Below, piece by piece: positions 25,411 to 40,589 of a DNA stretch of 64,000 nt (position 1 is its first letter; every line of letters begins with the position of its first letter). The position numbers were made by a program, and so were the translations under genes. Where the stretch lies: contig JAQSEB010000251.1 of assembly GCA_030063045.1 (NCBI GenBank), positions 31,241-95,240 on the forward strand. Direction: 5' to 3'. The notes beneath the pieces are model-generated. The model was given only the letters and a program-made list of their open reading frames with translations. It did not search any database and was not told the DNA's origin. The DNA comes from Pratylenchus scribneri (Eukaryota > Nematoda > Chromadorea > Rhabditida > Pratylenchidae).

Positions 25411-28400
25411 TTATGAATAGTCTATAGTCTTTTCTTCTTCTTCTGTTGCTGGCATTGTTGGATTTGGAATGACGGTGTTGTTGACAGCGGCATCAGATGA
25501 GGGCAAATTGAAGCTAGTCAATTCATCAGTAAATTGTTCTGAGCGATATTGTTCTCGAAGAGCAGCCAACCCTAAATTTTAAATAAGTATTTTTGGGCAC
25601 CAAAAAAAATCCAACCTAATGGCATTTGTAATTGTGAGAGTTTCCGCCCCTCAATTGATAATGCTTAAGAGCAAAATTTTCTCAGAAATTTCAAAAAATA
25701 CTTACTCCTCTTGCGCATTCCCATTTCACCATGACTAAAATGATAAAATAAAATTTTATAGAAAATAAGCGGAAAAATACGGTGAAACTGGAATTGAATA
25801 ATAGGCGTCCAAAAATGCATTTGGCAAATAGTCTGTTACTCCACGATCTATTTTTTTTAAATATAGAGGAGTTATAAACTAAATTATTACCTGTGAATGC
25901 CGAAGAAATACCATAAATGACATTCTTAACGAAATTATTTGTTTTTCTTTAAAAATAGTTATTATTACTGTTTTCGATGGATACTCATAATGGGGTTCAA
26001 TAAGAATTTTTTCACAGCATTTCTTCATATCACTGTACATATATGTAATTTTTGTATGATTTAATTTATAAGTGCATTAATTTTTACGAAATGAATGAGT
26101 CGACCACATCACCCTTAGTTTGATGCAGAGAAATGCTCAATCTGAATTAAAATAATTTATTCAAATAAAAATTCCTCAAATTTCTTTTAAAAGGCCCAAT
26201 AAACCTGATGGCATTAGGATTCTAAAAGCATGTTGATAGTGAGAAGGTAAAATTTATTGTAAAACCTGCAAATATGTAAAACTCCAGCCAAGATCATTCA
26301 GCTCATCGGCCAGTGCATGAATGTGTAGCTTGGGATTATTGCTTACCAATGCTAAAAAGTATTTATAAGAATGGTTCATTTTCACTAGTAGAAACCAAAA
26401 CAGGGGCCGAGTGGTTCACCCACCACTTGAATATCTAAAAGTTCTTCTGTCAGACGTCTCCTCAACATTCGGGAAGTGTCCAGAATTCGTTGGGTTTTTT
26501 CTACAAATCCAAGACGACCTTGATATAGTAGAGAAGCCCATGTAATCCTAAACCAATAAATTGATGTGATTCAGTTGTAATGTGGTTCAAACGCAATTAG
26601 TAGGCCGGATCGTGAACCATCCAATGTAGCTAAAAATATAAAAAAAAAATGAAGAAGAAAAAAACAATAAAAAGAATTTACCTGAAGAGTAGATTCCACC
26701 AGAATAATTAACTGAAAGTACATAAAAACCAGGGATGGGGCCGCAATTGCGATTTTCGATTGCGATTTGATATTTTTCGGGAAAATTTAGAAAAATTATG
26801 AAAAAAGTAAAGGGGGGACCCTTAACTTTTCGATTTATTTGCGGTTGCGATTGCCGCAATTGCGGCATTTTTGAGTTGCGGCCCCATCCCTGATAAAAAC
26901 AGCCATAAATTTTGTTATTATTTTGCTCTAATTTATACAAAATTTATGGCTGTTTTTGACTCAATTATTATTTAATGTGCAATAACATTTACTATAATAA
27001 TGTACCATTCGAGTAGCTCTGGTGATGCAGCAATTCCTGGTCACGATAGAGGACCACGGACGATCCGACTGGACAGTAGCCGTACTTAAAAATGAGTGTT
27101 TTATTAATTTTGAAAAAATTTAAATTATTACATTTTTAACATATCTATAATTACCTTGTGAATATCAACATTCAACGATGAAACACCAGATATACGAAAA
27201 TCAAACATTGGTGCAGAATAATCACATTGCTCCATGAAAGGCAAAATAAAGCCACCCATTGATGCATCGACATGAACTTTATTTTTTTCAATAGTTTTTA
27301 TTTTCTACTCATTTTTTTACAACTCTATCGGTGAATATTCTTTATTTTATCAACAAATAAAAAATATAAAAAAGTTTTAAAAATTCTTACAATTTATTTT
27401 ATAATACTAATGATTTTTGTTTACCTGGCACACCAAAACGGATCCCAAGCTGCGAAATTTCTTCAACGTTATCCATGATTCCATTCACAAAAGCTGGAGC
27501 ACTCGCAACAATCTGTAATTACATTTTTTTTCAAATAAATTTATTTAACTTTAACCATGCATGTTTCTCGTCCAATCGCTCTTTTGATTGAGCCAATGTT
27601 GACTTCGTGTTTTTGATTCGTTCGAATTCGCACGGCTCGCATTCCCCTAAAAGAATTTGTTAATAATAAGTACATAATTTGTAAGAATATAATAATAAAC
27701 ATACAGCAATTTAGCTGCCTTGAAAAATGCGATATGTGCATTTTGACAGACAATCATTTCTGGTTTCCGGACACCATTTTTATAAGCCAAATTGCGGTAT
27801 GCTATAAATCGATGAAAATCAAAAATTGTAAAAAAAAAACAACCAAGACAAGCAAGAATGATAGATTCTGAGCCGCTTGTTGTAATTACGCCACAACTTT
27901 TGTCTAAACCCTGATAAAATTAAAGGAAAATTAATATAAGAAATATAAAAAATAAATTTAAAATGAAAATTATCTGACAAACGATGGGAACGCCTCTCAC
28001 TCACATGGTAAAGACTACATAGGATTCGGATACATTCTGCCTAAAATTTTTTATAAAATTAGATAATTGATATTTTACAACTTCCATTTTGCGTATGCTT
28101 GGGTAGGCCTCCGGAAAATTTGCATTGGTATTTGAATATAGTTCAAAAATCTGAAATGAAATGATTCAATTTTGAATAATATAAAATTTAAATTTATACC
28201 TGCTTGAGTAAACGTTGATAATTTGCATCTTCATCCTCAATTGCATAAATAGAGCCACATAATCTACCTCGTTCGAAAAGAATGTCACTCATTGTTTTAT
28301 CTATAAAATTTATTTTCTAAATTAAAAATTAAAATGACTAACAGGTGATTGCTTCTCGGATTATGTCTAAAAGTAATAAGATTAGTTTTTAGACTAGAAA

Positions 28401-28952
28401 AAATAGTCACCGTCGGCTGGAAGGCCACGATCTGGTAAATACTTGTAGAATTCCTTGAGTCTATCTGCACGGTGAATCCTTTCTTAAAATTAAAAAAATT
28501 TCTATCAATCATAATCATAGCAAAAGCAAACCTTCTAACTCCTTATAAGCTATTTCTCTTCCTTCCTCTAACTTTTTCCCATACATTGGCATTTTATACA
28601 GCAATTCATGATACTGAAAATTTTACAATAATAAAGAAATTCAAATAAATATACCAATTTTTTAAATGAAACAAATTCTTCAAATTTGAGCACTTTTCGA
28701 ATCCATTGAATAAATAAGATTGCAGAGATAGTATAAAAAACTATTTGCCACTGTTCGAGATGGTCCATTCGGCGATTTCTGAATAATTGCCAATATATTT
28801 TATTGTGATTTTGAGTGCTCTAATATTTATATTTACAGCGTTATTTTATTACTAATATTATTAAAATTTATATGGGTTTATCATTACATATGTAGTCGAA
28901 TTTGATCGACATGATCAAATACGACGCGCCACGGGCTTTTGTCCAAATCCAT
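25411..28952 (-). CDS. spl-1: Sphingosine-1-phosphate lyase
   Basis: PLP enzyme of the ER membrane that splits sphingosine-1-phosphate into hexadecenal and phosphoethanolamine. Exons 5' to 3': 28888-28952, 28655-28778, 28532-28613, 28411-28482, 28343-28366, 28200-28300, 28082-28150, 28005-28040, 27844-27910, 27705-27801, 27556-27646, 27425-27512, 27155-27276, 27006-27084, 26682-26711, 26593-26629, 26402-26547, 26266-26351, 26205-26221, 26088-26141, 25969-26032, about 25891-25968, 25781-25847, 25706-25734, 25616-25663, 25411-25571. A membrane segment lies near residues 30-48. PLP site: HVDASMGGF and the lysine in NVDIHKYGYCPVGSS; TTSGSESIILA binds phosphate. Near 25950-25970 the frame of exon 21 does not run into the homologous frame of exon 22: one base is missing and no workable intron exists, so either the assembly is short in an A-run or the gene is damaged. 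A splice acceptor abuts the ATG. Confidence 0.88.
26730..26892. mobile_element. hAT-type MITE in S1P lyase intron
   Basis: 163-bp element with inverted ends CAGGGATGGGGCCGCAA... and ...TTGCGGCCCCATCCCTG, flanked by a perfect 8-bp direct repeat ATAAAAAC (26722-26729 and 26893-26900). Ends starting CAGGG and 8-bp duplications are typical of hAT transposons. The core is a degenerate run of GCAATTGCGATT-like units and codes for nothing. It sits in intron 14 of S1P lyase without touching splice sites. 39062-39212 is a relative. Confidence 0.9.
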
Positions 28953-29131
28953 CTGAGAAATTAATATGATAATTTATAATGAATACATTTTTATATTATT
29001 AAAATATAAAACACTGATAAATAATATAAACGTTCAACAATGGAAGTAGAAGATATTAAAATTATTTATTTTATTTTTATGAAAAAGAAAAACAGTAGAG
29101 ATCAAATAAAATCATAATGTTCCATCCCAAG

Positions 29132-30748
29132 TCATGAACGTTTCCTCATTGTTTGAAAAATATCCAAATATTGTTGAGCTGTGTCAATTGCATGATAATT
29201 GTCTGGTTGAAGTGCTTGACGTTGGAATATCTCAGGCGCTTTTTGTGAATGCCCGGGAAAGAATATATCCATCAACTCATGGAGAAGCGATTGGCACTGC
29301 ATTACAATGTTGGAAGGGGCAAATTCCAATTCCACAATTGTGCCCTAAATTTATCAATTTAAATTGAGTAGAATTTTAATAAAATTGTCCTACGTTATTC
29401 AAAACAATTATTGGTACTTTTCCGTTTTGCTACACCCCCACCAAAAATGATGAAAATCACATCCTAGTTGTAATTTTGGGAGTAGAACACGAATCTGACA
29501 TCCATTTTGTCATAACTTGTCATCTTGGTAAAATATTGCTGACTTTTACCAAGAAATGTAAAGGGGGGACCAAGTCGGATTTTCAAAATTTTTTTATATC
29601 ATCATTTTATAGTTCATTCGATGCAGCTCAACGAGCAGAATCGAATGACACCATTTTTATAAGGTAATATGCAGTTATTGCCAAGTTATGACCGAAAGAA
29701 ATATTTGTCTTGGTAAGGTATTTAGACCTCTAAATTGACTATATTGCAATATTATTCAATAAAAATGATACCATTCGATTCAGCTCGACGAGCTGCGCTG
29801 AATGAGCTATAATTTGACTAGGCAAAAATTTTCACCAAAAGCAAAAATTTTCACCAAAAATACCCTTGGTCCCCCCCCCCCCCTTTGCCTATCTTGGTAA
29901 AAGTCAGCAATATTTTACCAAGATGACAAACTATGACAAAATGGATATCAGATTCGTGTTCTATGACCAAAATTACCACTGTGAAGTGATTTTCATCATT
30001 TTTGGTTGGGGTGTAGCAAAACGGAAAAGTACCCAGTTATTTCTCAATTTATGTGATAATAACTCTTAAATAAGAACCTTGACTGTTGGTCCGAAAGTAA
30101 CAGTTCCTACTCGTAAACGGAAATCCTTGAGCATATATTCATTCCCAACAAGCTCAAATTTCGTTGGATCAGCAGCGAGACCAGCACTTTGGAATTTATC
30201 AAGTTGTAATTCAAAACCTTTATCGGCTGTTGCACGTGGTGGAGCTATTTGTTGTTGTCGGTTTAGTGTTGAAGTTAGTTGGGAGGTCGATTGTTGTTCT
30301 GATTTTGCATTTATTATAAAGGCACTGTCAGGGAAATATGAATGATGGAGGATGTGAAAACCGGTAATCTTAAAAATTAATTTAATTAATTACAATCAAA
30401 CATTTTCGGGTTGGAATTTTGTAAATGTGTGGTTCACCAATTAAAAACTCTTATATTGACAAATAACTTTATTGAATGTAGTCGTCTCTTTATCTCTAAA
30501 AATTAAATTACCACTGAAGCAATATGATGTTGCGGCTTGTACCAGATGTTATCAACTCGAAATGATTTAGATGGTCCATGTAAAATTGCACCGGATTGTT
30601 CAAAAATTAATTCCTAAAAACTAAAATACTTTATAAAAAAATATTTTAAAGCTTACCACGGAACGTGCACTTTGTGAAATTTCAAAAACCCTAAATGTTG
30701 TGAATGATTTTGGTAATAAAATATTTATTTTAACCAAGCAACGCCCAT
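29132..30748 (-). CDS. mdt-20: Mediator complex subunit 20
   Basis: Head-module subunit of Mediator, acting in RNA polymerase II transcription in the nucleus. Exons 5' to 3': 30735-30748, 30657-30690, 30512-30613, 30078-30368, 29132-29344; 654 bp, 217 aa (human 212). Begins MGVAWVFEIS, like human MGVTCVSQ; carries the family core FRLRVGTVTFGPTVK and ends DTAQQYLDIFQTMRKRS, like the animal C-terminus ending in the YMELFNKIRK type. The residues between are poorly conserved, as usual for MED20. The ATG lies only 7 nt after the stop of the preceding gene, so the last exon of that gene serves as this gene's 5' leader. Intron 4 (29345-30077) contains a 621-bp inverted-repeat element. Confidence 0.85.
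29413..30033. mobile_element. 621-bp inverted-repeat MITE in MED20 intron 4
   Basis: Long inverted arms 29413-29574 and 29865-30033 start GGTACTTTTCCGTTTTGC and stay alike over about 165 bp. The flanks CAATTATT (29405-29412) and CAGTTATT (30034-30041) match at 7 of 8 bases, a probable target duplication. The loop contains a smaller imperfect palindrome (CATTCGAT...GAATCGAATG). A run of 13 C lies at 29871-29883, inside the right arm opposite GGGGGG of the left arm. No coding capacity. The GGTACTT start and a GGGGGGACCAAG block are shared with the element at 32910. Confidence 0.85.
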
Positions 30749-30755
30749 CGTTTGT

Positions 30756-31317
30756 TTAATCAGCAAAAAAAGCGTCACAATTTGCTAAATCACCAAATCT
30801 GGAATGTTATTGATTGAATTTTAGTAAAGTTTTATTTCTCACTTTTCCTTTTTGGCGTATAGTTGTCTTCTAACCAATTCTAATTGCAATTGAGCAAATG
30901 AAAAAAGCTCAGGAGGAATTATTGTCACGCGCTGAATTGTTAAATTATATTAACTCGAATTTATGGTTGAAAGAAAGTCAAATTATGAATATAAATTTAA
31001 TATTAATTTGAAAAAATTTTCCAATTTTTTATAAAATATCTTAATTGTTTGCCTATAATTCAAAAATATTTATTACTAACCTCTGCAGTCAAAGGCTGTT
31101 CACTGCAATTGAACAAAAAATATGCAATCTCACCAATTTCAAAATGCTGATCTTCTCCGTAAGCAACAGTTATTTTTCCCGAGGAATCTTCTAAGACAGC
31201 CGTGCTTCTATCGATCCCAATGAATGACTCTTTCTTGTCAATAATTTTTGCGCAAAGCACCGAATAGCCAAAATTTTTCAGTGATAATGATGCACAATCC
31301 TCCCGACTAAATTGCAT
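30756..31317 (-). CDS. Small OB-fold-like protein, unnamed
   Basis: Exons 31081-31317, 30843-30931, 30756-30798; 369 bp, 122 aa, one frame. The order of short strands (YSVLCAKIIDKKE, STAVLEDSSGKITVAYG, EIGEIAYFLFN) resembles a single OB-fold such as RPA3 or RMI2, but the similarity is weak and I do not assign an orthologue. The C-terminal part is helical (FAQLQLELVRRQL). The acceptor TTTTAG ends 7 nt before the ATG. It starts 170 bp after the DRP-1 stop and stops 7 nt before the MED20 start, so it lies inside the proposed operon. The last exon has two roles: coding here and leader of MED20. Confidence 0.62.
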
Positions 31318-31486
31318 ATAAAATCTAAAAGTATTTTCAATCAAAAATTATTATTATATTCATGGAAAATAAAAATATTGGAAATGTTATTGTATAACAA
31401 AAATAAATGTAAAAGATTTGTATTTTTTAAAATGACAAAATTTATTCTTTAAAAAAACAATGGATTGTCTTTCTAGCTTTCTACAA

Positions 31487-35066
<3,580 letters not shown>

Positions 35067-35259
35067 GCCTTGGTTGACCCAGGTCATTTGAATGAATAGA
35101 TTTAGGAAAAATTGTCAAAACTTATTTATTGCTGTTAATTGGATGGATTATTTTATAATTGATGAAAATTAATATTGATACACTTATGTACTTATTGTAT
35201 TGTGGATGTAGATAAATGATAAAATGAATGATGCAGGTTGACTTGACACGACTCTTGAT
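35067..35259. promoter_or_regulatory. drp-1 upstream region
   Basis: About 190 bp before the first inverted-repeat element. Presumably the promoter of the five-gene cluster, unless the mobile elements further up contribute. No recognisable motif. Confidence 0.35.
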
Positions 35260-35463
35260 CATGGTGCGGATGCGGAATTTCGATAAATTTATCGAATTCG
35301 ATAAAACATGAGCGAAAGGAATCTTGCATGATTTAAAAATAATATACAAAAATGAGAGGAGCTAGCCATTAAAAAAACGATATACTGTATTTCATGTTTT
35401 TGAATTTCCCGCTTTTTTCAAAATCGATAAAATTCGATAAATTTATCGAAATTCCGCACCATG
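35260..35463. repeat. Palindromic element with ATCGATAAA core
   Basis: Left end CATGGTGCGG (35260) and right end CCGCACCATG (35454-35463) are inverted copies, and both continue into GGAATTTCGATAAATTTATCGAA-like sequence. The left arm has a 5-bp TGCGG insertion. No target duplication was found and there is no coding content. Confidence 0.7.
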
Positions 35464-35499
35464 CAGCATGCACTTGATAGCAGATATTATCACCTCTCT

Positions 35500-36439
35500 G
35501 AGGTGGTATGAAAAGAATACGTGGGAGTGTTGATTGCCACCGATTTCGATGGTAAATCCCACATTTCTGTATGAAAAGAATTTCCACGGATTTCCATGGC
35601 ATATCCCATCAATTTTCGGTGGCAAATCCCACACCTTTTTCCCACTTATGAAAAGAAAGTCCCACGTGGGATTTCCCACCGAAATCTGTGGCAAAATACA
35701 CCGAAATTGTCCACCGCCTCTTCCTAGTGTGAACAAGCTAACCACGCATCTTTTAAAATTAATTAAAAATCAGTAAATAAAGATAAAAATATGAAATAAA
35801 TTGTATCCTATAGAAAAGACTCTCCTTTATCTTTCTATATGTTAGCGCTAAAACTGAAATTTCAGCTAAAACTGAAATTAGCTAGCTAAAACTGAAATTC
35901 CTCTAACTGTCTGCCACACTCTCTAACATGTTCTCCTTTTCTTTCTTTCTTTATATTTCCTATGTCACTCTCACTTTTTTCTGCATCTCTAACCAAAAAA
36001 GTGAGAAATAGTGTGTGAATTTCAGTTTTAGCTAGCTAATTTCAGTTTTAGCGGGTTTCAGTTTTAGCGCCCACATATATAAAAATTTTTATTTTTTGTT
36101 CATGTTTATTTTTAAATTATTTTTGACAAACGATATTGGGTTCAAAAGAAAGCCCAGAGTTTTTTTACATATATTTGTGAAAGAATTAAAATTTTAAAAA
36201 ATCATTTTGAATTTTTATTGAATTTTAAAGAAAAGTAGGTCTAAATGTATGGTAAACGCCACCGATTTTCTCAGTGGGAGTGGTAAACACCACCGGAATT
36301 ACTGTAGCATGGGTGAAAAGCCATCAAAATCCGTGTTTTTCTTTTCATAAAGGGGAACCACCTGTATTCGTGGTGTTCCATGATATACGTGGGGGTAAAT
36401 ACAAGTGTAATTTTCCACTGATTCTTTTCATACCACCTC
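35500..36439. mobile_element. Inverted-repeat element with TATGAAAAGAA repeats (outer)
   Basis: Ends GAGGTGGTATGAAAAGAAT (35500-35518) and its exact inverted copy (36421-36439). Inside are several repeats of TATGAAAAGAA and of CCCAC(A/G)...GTGGGAT palindromes (35520-35730 and 36240-36420). It is interrupted at about 35841-36074 by another inverted-repeat element. No coding region and no clear target duplication. Confidence 0.75.
35841..36074. mobile_element. Inner inverted-repeat element, GCTAAAACTGAAAT repeats
   Basis: Arms 35841-35900 and 36017-36073 are inverted copies made of three direct repeats of GCTAAAACTGAAAT, with the palindrome TAGCTAGCTA. The centre is a CT-rich, then AG-rich stretch. 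It is nested inside the element 35500-36439, so it inserted later or arose within it. Confidence 0.78.
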
Positions 36440-36561
36440 TGATTTGACATGGATTCTATTCAACTGAAATCGATTTTCGATTATTAAAATTTTATACTGT
36501 AATTAAAATCATTTTCGCTTTGAAGTAATATATTTTTGCACAATTATATGGTACGCTATAG

Positions 36562-37672
36562 TGCGCCTATCCATATCCACGATTCGCTTATCCCCACTTT
36601 CCGCCTATTTGAGGGAAAAACACGATTCGCCTATTGGGGGAAAAGGACACCGACACAGGATTCGCCTATGGGGGGGGGGGGGTAATTTTTGCCTATTTCT
36701 TTAATTTTTTTTTGTAAAAATATAGGTAATTAAAAAGTTTAAATAAATGCTTTTTCTACGTAATTTTTACCGTCAATTACGAATATGATATCCATTTATA
36801 CATCCAATTCAAGAAAAAAATGAGAATATTTTATTAGGTGAATATGAATATGCTGCTGGGTGCCATTGTTGAATTTATGATTGCCACCAAAATAAAACCG
36901 CATGCCATTCATTGTGGGATGAGCTATGAGCCGTGCCATCGATGTAAAAGCCGTGCCATCGTTAATTAAGCTGTGCCATTGATGATTTAAACCTTGCCAT
37001 CATAAATTTGAGTCATGCTATCGACGATTAAGCTGTCCTTCGCCAAGAAAATGTCTGAATGTGAAGCAAGTCCAAATTCTGAAGTACGAGGCAGAATTCA
37101 GGAAGTCGAAGGCAGATTTTGGGAGTCAGGGCAGGCTCACAGTCATTTGGCAATCGATTTTTATGGTACACCTTTCAATGGCGATATTACACATGTATTT
37201 GACGATATCACGGTTTTTATCAATGTAGCCACATCTTTTTAGATCGATGGCGCACCTTTTAAGCCAATGACATAACACATAACTTAAATCGGCGATGGCA
37301 CGACTAAGAATGGCGATGGCATAACTTTTAACATAGATGGCATGGCTAATTTTTACATAGAAAATCCCCCTACCCTTGTATACCCCAATTTTTCCTTTCT
37401 ATATTTATTGTCAATAATTTGCTCAGATTAAAAAATTTCGAAAAGCCGATGCCAGAATCGGATTCAGGATGGTCGAAACCCTTTGGTAGTTGAAATTGGC
37501 ACTTAATTAGTCATTAATCACCCCAAAAACAAGAACAAACAAAATAGGCATAGGCAAATCGTGGCTTTTTCCCTAAAGACAAATCGTTATTTCCCCCAAT
37601 AGACGTTAGACGAATCGTGTCCTTTCCCTCCGATAGGCAAAAAGTGGGATAGGCCAATCGTGGATAGGCGCA
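36562..37672. mobile_element. 1.1-kb foldback element with GTGCCATCG core repeats
   Basis: Imperfect inverted arms of about 110 bp: 36562-36680 beginning TGCGCCTATCCA, and 37560-37672 ending TGGATAGGCGCA. The arms contain CACGATTCGCCTAT-like units. The core has a run of CCGTGCCATCG-type repeats at 36896-37030 and inverted CGATGGCA repeats at 37172-37345, so the inside also folds back. A 13-G tract lies at 36670-36682. The 75-codon ORF at 37015-37242 shows no known domain and is probably chance. Confidence 0.75.
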
Positions 37673-38287
37673 TGATGGGGGTACCCGTTTATATAGCAAA
37701 AACTACTGTATTAGGCGTATTTAAAACAGTTAGGTACTTTAATATTTTCTAAACTGCCTATAATACGAAAATAAACAAAAAATTAGTTTGCAAAGGAAAA
37801 AATAAATCCAAATTCAAGTCTCTTTAGGAACAAAGAATATCTTTTAATTTAAACCAGTTTGATTCAGCAGTACAATCTAGGATTATAATAAAAAAACCAA
37901 TTTTATATTCACCCATAAAAAAACTTAAGTTTCAAAATTTATTTAACGGATGTTAAATTAGTAAAAATATTCTATTGAAGAAATGCTTTTTATGCCTGAC
38001 AATCTTAAGAATTTCTTACTCTTTTTCAATCTCTCTAACTTTTTAATGTTTAAGAAATTGAATACGTTAATTATATTTATTATTGGTTTGTTTGGAATTT
38101 CCAAATTAATTTTTATTTATTTTTGTTTAATTTTTAAAATACAGTGTATATAATGTAAAGATAATAAATATCACAATAGAAAAGTTATGGATGGTAAAGG
38201 GAATTAAGATGTGCATTGAGCAATTCTTGTCCATTGGATGGTTTTCTTGTCAAATTTAACATATAATCATAAAGATGACCAATATTT
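37673..38287. other. AT-rich spacer, no gene seen
   Basis: Between the foldback element and the stop codon of the GPCR gene (-). Very AT-rich; presumably holds the GPCR polyadenylation signal. Nothing else recognised. Confidence 0.55.
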
Positions 38288-40589
38288 TTACAAAAAGCTC
38301 ATTGAAGTTGCGTTGAAATTGTCCCCCTTCCGCCGCAAACAATGCAAATAATGGAATAGCAGAATCCTGTATCTCTCCGAGAAAATACAATAGATGCAAA
38401 TATTGATGCTTGCGTTGCACAGAACAAAGAAGTTGGAGTACGGGACTAATAGGACATATAATTCTTGCAGATCAAATTTTTCCATGAGATTGACGACAAA
38501 AGTCTGAAAAAATACAATAGTATTGTTTAAAAATTATCTTTGGAATATGTATATAAACAATTTGACAATTGACTTACCAATGTATTGCAGAACAAAAAAG
38601 CCATAACTATAGCAACAAGCATAATTGATGTCTAAAATAAAATTAATAACATATAGACAATTTTTCAAAAAACTCACGCTTATTTCTTTAGCCAATTCTT
38701 GCTTACGTGCCCCATCATCCCTAACATTCAACTTTGAATGAATTTTGCGAGATCTGAACATGATTTTTTAATTTTGGGTTGTGGGGCACAAAGGGAGAGG
38801 ACCAAATACAAAGAGATTATGGTATAAATATGATATCCAATATCCTATAGATTTGTCAAAAATTCGAATATTTAAATGAATTCTTCTTTTAGCAGGGATC
38901 AGAGAGCAGACATCAGAGGGATTTTCATTTTGTGGGCTATATTTGGTTAGAAAAAAGAGGCATTTGGAGGAGGGGCGGGAATATTTTCTTTGGGGGCAAA
39001 ATCATAAAGTGGGCTCTGTCCCCTCGGTAAGGTATTCTAGCATCCCTTGTGAGATTGTGATCAGGGCTGGGGCCGGAACTCAAAAAAATCGGAATCGGAA
39101 TTGGCCTCGGAATCGGAATTTGAATTTTTTTCGGAATCGGAATCGGAACGGAACTCAAACACCGGAATTCCGGCTTTCGGAATCGCAATTCGGAATTCCG
39201 GCCCCACCCCTGATTGTGATTGTATTGCGGGCCAACTACGATAACATAAATCTCTTGGGCGTGGCTTACGATTTCCAATTTGTCATTATTATTCAAATTT
39301 AATTTTTCAATTAAAAATAAGGGCCTTTTTAGTAAAACTCACTTATGGATGGCACAAATAACTCTCGAATTCACGGCAATCAGAATTGTGAATGGAATGA
39401 CGAACATTATCTAAAATATTTATAGTTTATTCATTTTGATTTAGGTTGTCAAAAACTTACTAAAGTATAAGCCCATTCATAGAAAACTTTACGGTATAAT
39501 TCATTTTCTCTTAAGGCAGTCATTCTAAGCACTGGTAATTCCACTTCGATTGGAATCATCCAACAGACTTGAAAACTAACCTAAATAGTGGCAAATTTAT
39601 TCAAAATTCACAATTCATTTTCGGCCTACTTCAAAAAATCGACAAATATTAAATAATACAGCAGCAAAAATGATTCCACCAATCAAAGTTTTTACATTTC
39701 TGGCCGAAAGAATTGTGCCTGATTGATACGGGAAACAGACACCAATAAATCTTTATTAGGAATGGATAAAAGTTAATTATATTTTGCCTTATTTCACCGA
39801 TGTAAAGACATTGCAATCTTTTGGAAAAAAAAGAAAAAAATATTTGCCAAAAAATCTCTAAGAAAAAACATACTGTCATATAAACGGAATTTGTTTGCGC
39901 CATTGTCATCAACGTATACATGAAGGGGGTTATATAGTAGGAAATCGCCGTTCCAGTCCACCACAAGAGGATTTCGCTCAAACGAGGCAATGTTAACACG
40001 GAAAAGGCACCCAAAAGAACTATTAAGTCGCTTAAGCCTTTATGGAATTCGGAATTTATTTAAGAAAAAATATGATTTTGTTAACCGAGAACGAACAGGT
40101 ACCAATTTAAGGATTGTTGTCGCATATGGCGATGTGAAAAAATGAGTACTGACATTCCATTCGCCAAAAGGCCACAAAAAATAAATGGCAAGGCCACAAC
40201 GCCCAGAAGCCATTTTCTGGAATTATAAATGCTAATTAATAAGGATTGCATTATTCCCTTTTGATTAATAAAGAATTAGGAGAAAATTAAATCAAGTTTT
40301 ATTATACACTATCAATAAAATTCGGTTGATGGCCATTGTCATCCAGTAAAAAAATGCTATAGTACTGTATGTAGTTCAATCATAGGCCGAATAATATTGC
40401 AATTTCCCCCAAATGCACTCACTCGGTCATTTGATAATAGTCGTAATGTTCGACACAGGCACTACTAATGGAAGAAGACTCATTGAGTAGGCCAACATTT
40501 TCCGCTGATGGCCTCCCATTCAATTCAGCAATATTCACATATTCAGGAATGGGTGGCGGATTGATGGGCAATGCGCTAATATTCTGCAT
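38288..40589 (-). CDS. Class A neuropeptide-type (FMRFamide receptor-like) GPCR
   Basis: Seven-transmembrane receptor of the plasma membrane. Exons 5' to 3': 40423-40589, 40086-40216, 39874-40037, 39798-39817, 39630-39750, 39461-39580, 39343-39410, 38678-38753, 38578-38631, 38288-38503; 1137 bp, 378 aa, one frame. The N-terminus (~55 aa) is extracellular with NISAL and NESS glycosylation sites. TM1 has GLLANGMSVLIF, TM2 LSDLIVLLGAFSVL, TM3 the NSVYMTIAMSLHRF segment, TM4 LIGGIIFAAVLFNICRF, TM6 IMLVAIVMAFLFCNTLTFVVN, TM7 SNFFVLCNASINICIYCIF. In place of the usual DRY it has HRF after TM3, and the NPxxY site reads NICIY. The overall pattern fits nematode neuropeptide receptors (frpr/dmsr-like); ligand unknown. 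Exon 4 is 20 bp. Intron 7 carries a hAT-type MITE. Confidence 0.85.
39062..39212. mobile_element. hAT-type MITE in GPCR intron 7
   Basis: 151-bp element, ends CAGGGCTGGGGCCGGAA... and ...TTCCGGCCCCACCCCTG, flanked by the perfect 8-bp repeat ATTGTGAT (39054-39061 and 39213-39220). The core consists of CGGAATCGGAATT units. Its ends match the MITE at 26730-26892 at most positions, but its core repeats are different. Confidence 0.9.

Noticed and set aside
30079..30345. 88-codon plus-strand ORF
   Set aside because: It is antisense to exon 4 of MED20, whose frame is conserved and joins the flanking exons.
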